DNA of 64,000 bases from Arthrobotrys musiformis (lineage: Eukaryota; Ascomycota; Orbiliomycetes; Orbiliales; Orbiliaceae), in the NCBI GenBank assembly GCA_036971715.1, contig JAVHJL010000002.1, forward strand, positions 4,620,501-4,684,500, written 5' to 3'. How positions within the stretch are numbered: the stretch's first letter is position 1; every line of letters begins with the position of its first letter. The position numbers and the translations under genes were made by a program. The notes below the pieces were generated by a model. The model was not told where the DNA came from and searched no databases. It worked only from the letters and a program-made list of their open reading frames with translations. Below are positions 57,700-64,000 of the stretch, in pieces.

Positions 57700-59008
57700 T
57701 GTATTATATCGACAATTAGCAGCGCCGCTAGCCTCACACAGATGTATACAGACAAGAAGCCACTCATAATATTTGAAGCTCAAGATATAATTGAAACATG
57801 TTAAAAAAAATGAGCCGAGTAACAAGTTTAGGTTTTGCATATTCTAATTGATTTATCTTAATGTCGTATCGGCCTCACACCTTGATGCATTGTATTCGTA
57901 CGTTATTATTGGCGAGAAGCTAGGTACGAGACCAGAGGGGCAGTTTTTGCGTTGTTCGACGTTGAACATGTTGCATCCAGGAGTTTCCTAATTTGGAATG
58001 GGGCCAGAAATTCGGTGGAGCGGCATCGGCCAACAGGTGAGGATGCCCTCCGTTACCATGACGTGGGGACTTTATCGATATCAAAACTGACCTGCCGAAG
58101 CTGATATAGCGAATAAAGCCTCTGCCGACATCATCGCTTCGAGAAGCAATTGCGCAAGCCAATTGACTACACTCGCCCTCCCCCACGGTCCGGAACGATG
58201 CCACCAATGACCCACAGCTACCGTGCACGCAAACGATACGGTCTGCGTACCAAGAAATCGCCGAAGCAGGATCGGAGCTCAAATCGGGCGGGATCTGAAG
58301 AAAATTTTGATGGTTCATTCCGGCCAGGCCAGGAGCTCCTTGAGACTTAGCACAGGAAACTAGCAGGGCCCGTCCGGCTCGCCCATACAGAGAACCACAA
58401 GACTACCGCATGTTGGGACCGGTACCTTGCTGCATCGGCCCTAGCGCCAGTGGGTAAACTCAACAGCTGCAGCAATTCCCCGCCCGAATCGAGCATGCCT
58501 TCGTGTGACCTGTGTTCCAAGATTGATCCCATTTGTTCTGTTTGGATGGGACGAAGGGAACCAATTGCCCGCTGCCGATTATGAGCAATTGCTTGTACCC
58601 GTTGGCTTTATGCCGGATTGTCAGTGCACATGATTGAGGGTGCGAGTGTGCGAGGGAGTATGGAGTAGGAGGTTGGAGTTTTTCTTTGTCCTGCCCACGC
58701 GCCGCTTCGCAGCAAGTTATTCCTTCGGCCAAAAATTTTACATCATACATATTAAACCTTCCATCCCAACTTCCCAACCTCACTTTCTTCTCCAAGAACC
58801 CTTCCCATACTCCCAGCCCAAGATATTTCCTCCTTGCCAGTCCATTGGTATTTCATATTACTTCTGTTGTGAGGCAGAATAAAAAAAAGAACGTCATCAT
58901 CAATAACGTGTCCACACGTAGCACTTAATCTCTCCAAACCCCTCTTCCCGTTGTATACAGCGAGCAAACTGGAGCCTCGGTAGCACACTACTCCTCAATC
59001 AATCCACC
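57700..59008. other. Spacer and promoter of the CPSase gene; one motif copy
   Basis: A motif copy (GCTAGGTACGAGACCA) lies at 57918-57936. Short ORFs (57920-58318 minus, 58150-58350 plus) show no domain. From about 58740 the sequence is C/T-rich, probably the leader of the CPSase transcript. Confidence 0.5.
57918..57936 (+). repeat. Dispersed motif copy
   Basis: It reads agctaggtacgagaccaga, one difference from CTGGGNACGAGACCA. Confidence 0.55.
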
Positions 59009-62000
59009 ATGTCTCAAAGACTCATGATCAAAAATATTCCCATTTCGAAGCTTAACACCTTCGCCGCCTACACCCGGTCTTTCAACTCCTTAACGGCCAT
59101 CCATAAACTTGTCCCGCCTTTAGCACCTGCCGCGGCCCCAAATGTCGCTGGGAAACGTTTTATCACTACAGGCCACAGGGTTAAATCCATCCTGCAGGCC
59201 CGTACGTTTTCCACGACGGTCGCGAGGAAGGTGCACGATACAACTCAGGTCGCACCTTCTGCGAAGGCGTATCTTGAGTCGGGGGTGATTGCGGGTAGTG
59301 GCAATTTGGTGGATGTGAACAAGGTGTTGGTTATTGGTAGCGGTGGCTTGAGTATCGGGCAGGCTGGAGAATTCGATTATTCTGGTAAGTGATCCTAACG
59401 AAGAGTCTTTTATAGGCGTCATTCTAATGGTGATATCTCCAACAGGCTCCCAGGCTATCAAGGCACTGAAAGAGGCTGGAAAGCAGTCTATCCTTATTAA
59501 TCCTAATATCGCAAACATTCAGACTTCTCACTTCCTCGCGGACGAAGTCTACTTCCTCCCAGTTACCACCGAGTACATCTCCCACGTCATTGAGCGGGAA
59601 CGTCCAGATGGTATTCTTCTTACCTTCGGAGGCCAGACTGGTCTCAATGTCGGCGTCAAGCTCGACAAGATGGGTGTCTTCGAGAGGATGGGTGTTAAGG
59701 TCCTCGGAACACCTATCAAGACCTTGGAGACATCTGAAGATCGTGATTTGTTCGCCAAGGCATTGAAGGAAATCGACATCCCAATTGCCGAGTCAATTGC
59801 CGTCAACACTGTTGAAGAAGCATTGGCTGCCGCCGATGAGATCGGATACCCCATCATCGTCCGTTCCGCCTACGCCCTTGGAGGTTTGGGATCTGGGTTC
59901 GCAAAGGACCGCGCCGAACTTGAATCTCTGTCCTCCCAATCCCTCTCCCTCGCGCCCCAGATTCTCGTCGAAAAATCCCTTAAGGGATGGAAGGAAGTCG
60001 AATACGAAGTTGTCCGAGATGCTTCCAACAACTGTATCACGGTCTGCAATATGGAGAACTTCGATCCTCTTGGTATTCACACCGGAGATAGTATCGTTGT
60101 TGCGCCATCCCAGACACTCAGCGACGAAGAGTACCACATGCTTCGATCCGCCGCCATCAAGATTGTTAGACATCTTGGTGTAGTCGGTGAGTGTAACGTA
60201 CAGTATGCCCTCCAGCCCGATGGATTGGACTACAGGGTCATCGAAGTCAACGCTCGTCTGTCTCGTTCGTCTGCGCTCGCTAGCAAAGCTACCGGATACC
60301 CATTGGCCTACACAGCTGCCAAGATTGCATTAGGACATACACTACCGGAACTGCCAAACGCCGTCACCAAGACCACCACTGCCAACTTTGAACCTTCTCT
60401 CGATTACATTGTCTCCAAGATCCCACGATGGGATTTGAGCAAATTCGGTCACGTCAAGCGCGATATTGGATCTGCGATGAAGTCTGTCGGTGAAGTCATG
60501 GCTATCGGTCGTACCTTCGAAGAATCTATCCAGAAGGCTATTCGACAGGTTGATCCCAAGTTCCTTGGCTTCCAGGGAGACAAATTCGAGGATCTTGACT
60601 ACGAACTGGCAAACCCAACTGATAGGCGATGGCTCGCTGTTGGCCAAGCCATGCTTCACGAGAACTATAGCGTAGACCGTGTCCATGAGCTTACCAAGAT
60701 CGACAAGTGGTTCCTCTACAAACTCCAGAACATCGTTGATTGCCATCACGAGATTCTCAACATTGGCTCTCTCTTCGGTCTCAACCAGGAAATCTTGTTG
60801 AAGGCTAAGAAGCTCGGATTTGGTGACAAGCAGATTGCTAAGCTCGTAGGTTGCACCGAAGACGAAGTCCGCGCCCGACGAAAGAACTTCAACATCCATC
60901 CATGGGTCAAGAAGATTGATACACTCGCTGCCGAATTCCCTGCTGACACGAACTACTTGTACACCACTTATAACGCCTCCTCGCACGACGTTACCTTTGA
61001 TGATCATGGCATTGTCATTCTCGGTTCTGGTGTCTACCGTATTGGTAGCTCCGTCGAGTTCGACTGGTGTGCCGTTTCCGCTACCCTCGCCCTTCGAGAG
61101 CTTGGCAAGAAGACTGTCATGATCAACTACAACCCCGAAACATACTCTACCGACTTCGATACTGCCGACAAGCTCTACTTTGAGGAATTGAGCTACGAGC
61201 GTGTGATGGATATTTACGAACTTGAAGCTGCCGCCGGTGTTGTTGTTTCTGTTGGTGGCCAGCTACCACAGAATATTGCCCTGAAGCTGTCCGAGACTGG
61301 CGCTAAGGTTTTGGGAACCGATCCAAAGGATATTGATAAGGCTGAGGACCGTCATAAGTTCTCTCAGATCCTTGATAGCATTGGTGTGGACCAGCCAGCA
61401 TGGAAGGAACTCACTAGCTTTGAGGAGGCCCTTAACTTCTCCCGTTCCGTTGGTTTCCCAGTTCTCGTTCGTCCATCCTACGTTCTATCTGGTGCGGCCA
61501 TGAGCGTCATCCGTGACGAAAGCGAGCTTGAGGAGAAACTCAAGAACGCTGCAGCTGTTACACCCGACCACCCCGTTGTTATCACCAAGTTTATCGAAGG
61601 TGCTATGGAAATCGACGTTGACGCCGTTGCTCACGAAGGAAAGCTTTTGATCCACGCCGTCTCTGAGCACGTTGAACAAGCCGGTGTCCACTCCGGTGAT
61701 GCCACCCTCGTCTTGCCACCCCAGAGCCTTGATGAAGCCACCATGGCTCGCGTTAAGGAAATCGCGGTTAAGGTCGCCAAAGCCTGGTCTATCACTGGTC
61801 CATACAACATGCAAATCATCAAAGCCGATAACCCAGAGGGCGGAGAACCACAACTCAAGGTTATTGAGTGCAACCTTCGTGCCTCCCGTTCGTTCCCATT
61901 CGTTAGCAAGGTCCTTGGCGTCAACTTTGTCGATGTTGCAACTAAGGCTCTCGCCAACACAGACGTTCCAGAGCCAGTTGATGTCATGGCTAAGAAGGTT

Positions 62001-62672
62001 GACCGGGTTGCTACTAAGGTCCCACAATTCTCGTGGACTAGATTGGCAGGCGCTGATCCATTCTTGGGAGTCGAGATGGCTAGTACCGGAGAGATCGCTT
62101 GTTTCGGAAAGGATCTCGTTGAAGCCTACTGGGCTAGCATTCAGTCTGTGATGAACTTCACCGTTCCAGAGCCCGGCACCGGTATCCTCATTGGAGGTGA
62201 TGTATCCGCCCCATATCTCAAGCAAATCGTCGAATACATCGCACCAATGGGCTACAAGCTCCTCGCTGCCAACCCGAACGTCAAAGCAACTTTGGAGAAG
62301 GAGGTGCCATCCGCCAAGATCGAGATTGTCGACTTCCCGAAGACGGACAAGAGGAAGCTTAGGGAGATCTTCAAGGCGAAGGATATCAAGGGTGTTTTCA
62401 ACCTTGCTGCCGCCAGGGGCAAGGACCTATTGGATGAGGACTACGTTATGAGGAGAAATGCGGTCGATTTCAACGTACCGCTATTTATGGAGCCCAAGGT
62501 ATGTTTTGCTTAGCTCGAACCTCTCTACTAGAGATTTCTAGATACTAACATTTACTTTCTATAGACGGCTGTGCTGTTCGCTAGGTGTTTGAGCGAGAAG
62601 CTGCCCAGGAAGGAGGGCATCCCAAGTGAAGTTAAGCGATGGAGTGAGTTTATTGGCGGAAAGCCATTGTAA
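59009..62672 (+). CDS. arg-3: Carbamoyl-phosphate synthase, arginine-specific, large subunit, mitochondrial
   Basis: It makes carbamoyl phosphate from bicarbonate, ATP and the ammonia passed from the glutaminase small subunit, for arginine synthesis. The CDS is join(59009..59384,59446..62498,62565..62672), 1178 aa. Introns of 61 and 66 bp have GTAAGT and GTATGT donors. The basic, Ser/Thr-rich N-terminus (about 1-75; MSQRLMIKNIPISKLNTFAA, RTFSTTVARK) is a mitochondrial presequence. Two homologous synthetase halves begin at VLVIGSGGLSIGQAGEFDYS (about residue 107) and IVILGSGVYRIGSSVEFDW (about 643), each followed by an ATP-grasp domain. A methylglyoxal-synthase-like regulatory domain ends the protein (about 1030-1178). 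It is free-standing, without the glutaminase, dihydroorotase and ATCase domains of the pyrimidine enzyme, so it is the arg-3/CPA2 type. The third exon (RCLSEKLPRKEG ... GGKPL) completes the C-terminus. Confidence 0.95.
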
Positions 62673-64000
62673 AGAAACCACACGCTGGTATCTGTAACGA
62701 TGTCGGTAACAACCAACTCAAGCATTTTTTTTCTATTTTTGCTCCTCCTTTTTTAAAAAAGAAAGCGAATTTTGAAGCTTTTCAAAAGAAAATCATTTGT
62801 TCTTGTTTTTTTTCTCCATCTTTGACCTTCTTCGTTTGGTCGAGCATCATCGGTTGAGGGTTTGGGTTAGGGCGGGTTCTATCTTGGTGAACGTGTTTGT
62901 CATTTGGGTGTAGATGTATATAGCAAAAAAGCAGAAAAATATGTGGAAATTATCAAAAAGCGACGGTGATTCGCATTTTTACGAGTTAATTTACCGCCCC
63001 AATTTAGTCACGACGTTGGGTACCTATATACTTGTGTGTCTATACATACCGCGAGACCATATATGTATAACTATCGTGGTACAATTACCTCCTCAAAGCT
63101 TTGCTTGATGCTTCCAAGAATATTCGAATACTAAAGCACGTATCATATAATTATTCAGTTATCTTATTTTTTTTCCCTTTATCAGACATGTTAAAAAACA
63201 AAAACATGAAAGGAAAAAAGGAAAAAACGAGAGCTACCTAAAGCTGACCGCCGTACTACTACTACCACTAATGATAACATTCAACGAGAAAGGAGACAAC
63301 GCGCAAAGCAGACTATATATACACCGCATTATGGGAAGGGGGCAAGGAGAACAGAACGTGAAAGGATAGAGAAGAGGAAAGAAAAAACTGTCAAACTGGT
63401 TTTGGAAGAGTTAGTAAACTGGATTTCGAAACAATCATCAAGGCAATGAGGCACGTAGAACGCAGGCGCGAATTCCAGGAAAATAAGAGGGCATTAGTAT
63501 GGGAAGAGCGTATCGACCACTAGTCGTCATAAACAAAGAGGAGAATGGAAAGAGGTGAAGAAAGAATGCACATCGTTACTTGGCTCCCATTTCTTAAGTT
63601 AGAATAGGCCACATGGCGATTCTTTGTCGTGAACGCCCTCTTTCCGCTTTCTTTTCATGGTCAGTAGGAGGAAATACCTTTCCTAACCATCGTCCATCCG
63701 CTGGTCACCGTCGCTGAAATATTCGAAATGATAAAGGGAGAAAGAGGTATATCGTGTTCACGTCGGTCTCTCGTTCCCTATAAAAATACAGGAAGTAGAA
63801 GTAAACAAGAAAGGTGAGTAGGTATGCCAATGTCGCAGGAGACGTGGGTAGGGCAAGTGGGTAGGGCCTGTAGTGGAGGAGGAGTTAAAATGCTTATAAC
63901 AAAAGGTGCTGTAAGAAAATTGCAAATCGATACAAACGGCGTGAATAAAATATATCCAAAGTAGAAAAAAAAAAAGAAAGAAGAAAAAAAGCCAGGCCAG
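62673..64000. other. 3' flank of CPSase gene and non-coding end of window
   Basis: The T-rich stretch at 62720-62820 is probably the 3' UTR. From about 63160 to the end the + strand is purine-rich with many AAGAAAGG-type runs, which could be the 3' UTR or leader of a minus-strand gene outside the window. Weak motif-like sequences occur at about 63049-63061 (CCGCGAGACCAT) and 63763-63778 (GGTCTCTCGTTCCC). No ORF is supported. Confidence 0.45.

Noticed and set aside
61485..62225. 246-codon ORF antisense to the CPSase gene
   Set aside because: It is a shadow of highly conserved coding sequence on the + strand.
1..64000. CRISPR-like arrays or prokaryotic operons
   Set aside because: No regularly spaced identical repeats; introns and gene families are clearly fungal.

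Overview
The window is nuclear DNA of a filamentous ascomycete (Pezizomycotina). The evidence is the gene set: an SF3B1/Prp10 splicing factor, a CLIP-170-type CAP-Gly protein, a Nif1/DSF2-type SEL1-repeat protein, and a stand-alone mitochondrial arginine-pathway carbamoyl-phosphate synthase large subunit. Introns are mostly short (48-104 bp), with GTAAGT/GTATGT-type donors and CTAAC/GCTAAT-type branch sites. I cannot place the organism more precisely from sequence alone. There is no bacterial, viral or organellar content, and I found no tRNA, rRNA or CRISPR array.

Layout. 1-456: end of a secreted protein built of four-cysteine modules. 1.6-3.2 kb: a 3'-5' exonuclease-like gene with degenerate active-site motifs and an internal frame change. 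3.7-7.4 kb (-): SF3B1. 8.8-10.2 kb (-): unknown secreted or membrane-anchored protein. 10.2-19.8 kb: gene-poor spacer. 19.8-21.2 kb (+): C2H2 zinc-finger regulator. 21.2-25.4 kb: second gene-poor spacer. 25.4-26.6 kb (-): medium-chain reductase. 27.7-28.9 kb (+): secreted helical protein whose first exon carries the signal peptide. 31.5-32.1 kb (+): small unknown protein. 32.4-34.4 kb (-): mucin-like secreted protein. 37.3-40.2 kb (+): Nif1-like protein. 42.4-45.2 kb (+): CLIP-170-like protein. 45.2-51.3 kb: mostly spacer with two doubtful small genes. 51.3-55.5 and 56.1-57.7 kb (+): two large single-exon secreted proteins sharing an N-terminal domain. 59.0-62.7 kb (+): CPSase large subunit. 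62.7-64.0 kb: non-coding.

The conserved housekeeping genes alternate with accessory blocks holding orphan secreted proteins and long gene-poor spacers. Two observations stand out. First, a short dispersed DNA motif family (consensus near CTGGGNACGAGACCA, with a second form near GCTCTGGTATACGAGACA) occurs repeatedly on both strands, almost only in the accessory spacers; one place holds a perfect inverted pair. Second, the two secreted proteins at 51-58 kb are related to each other, and the protein at 27.7 kb appears to share the helical C-terminal region of one of them. This suggests a lineage-specific secreted family, perhaps effectors or matrix proteins; that role is inference.
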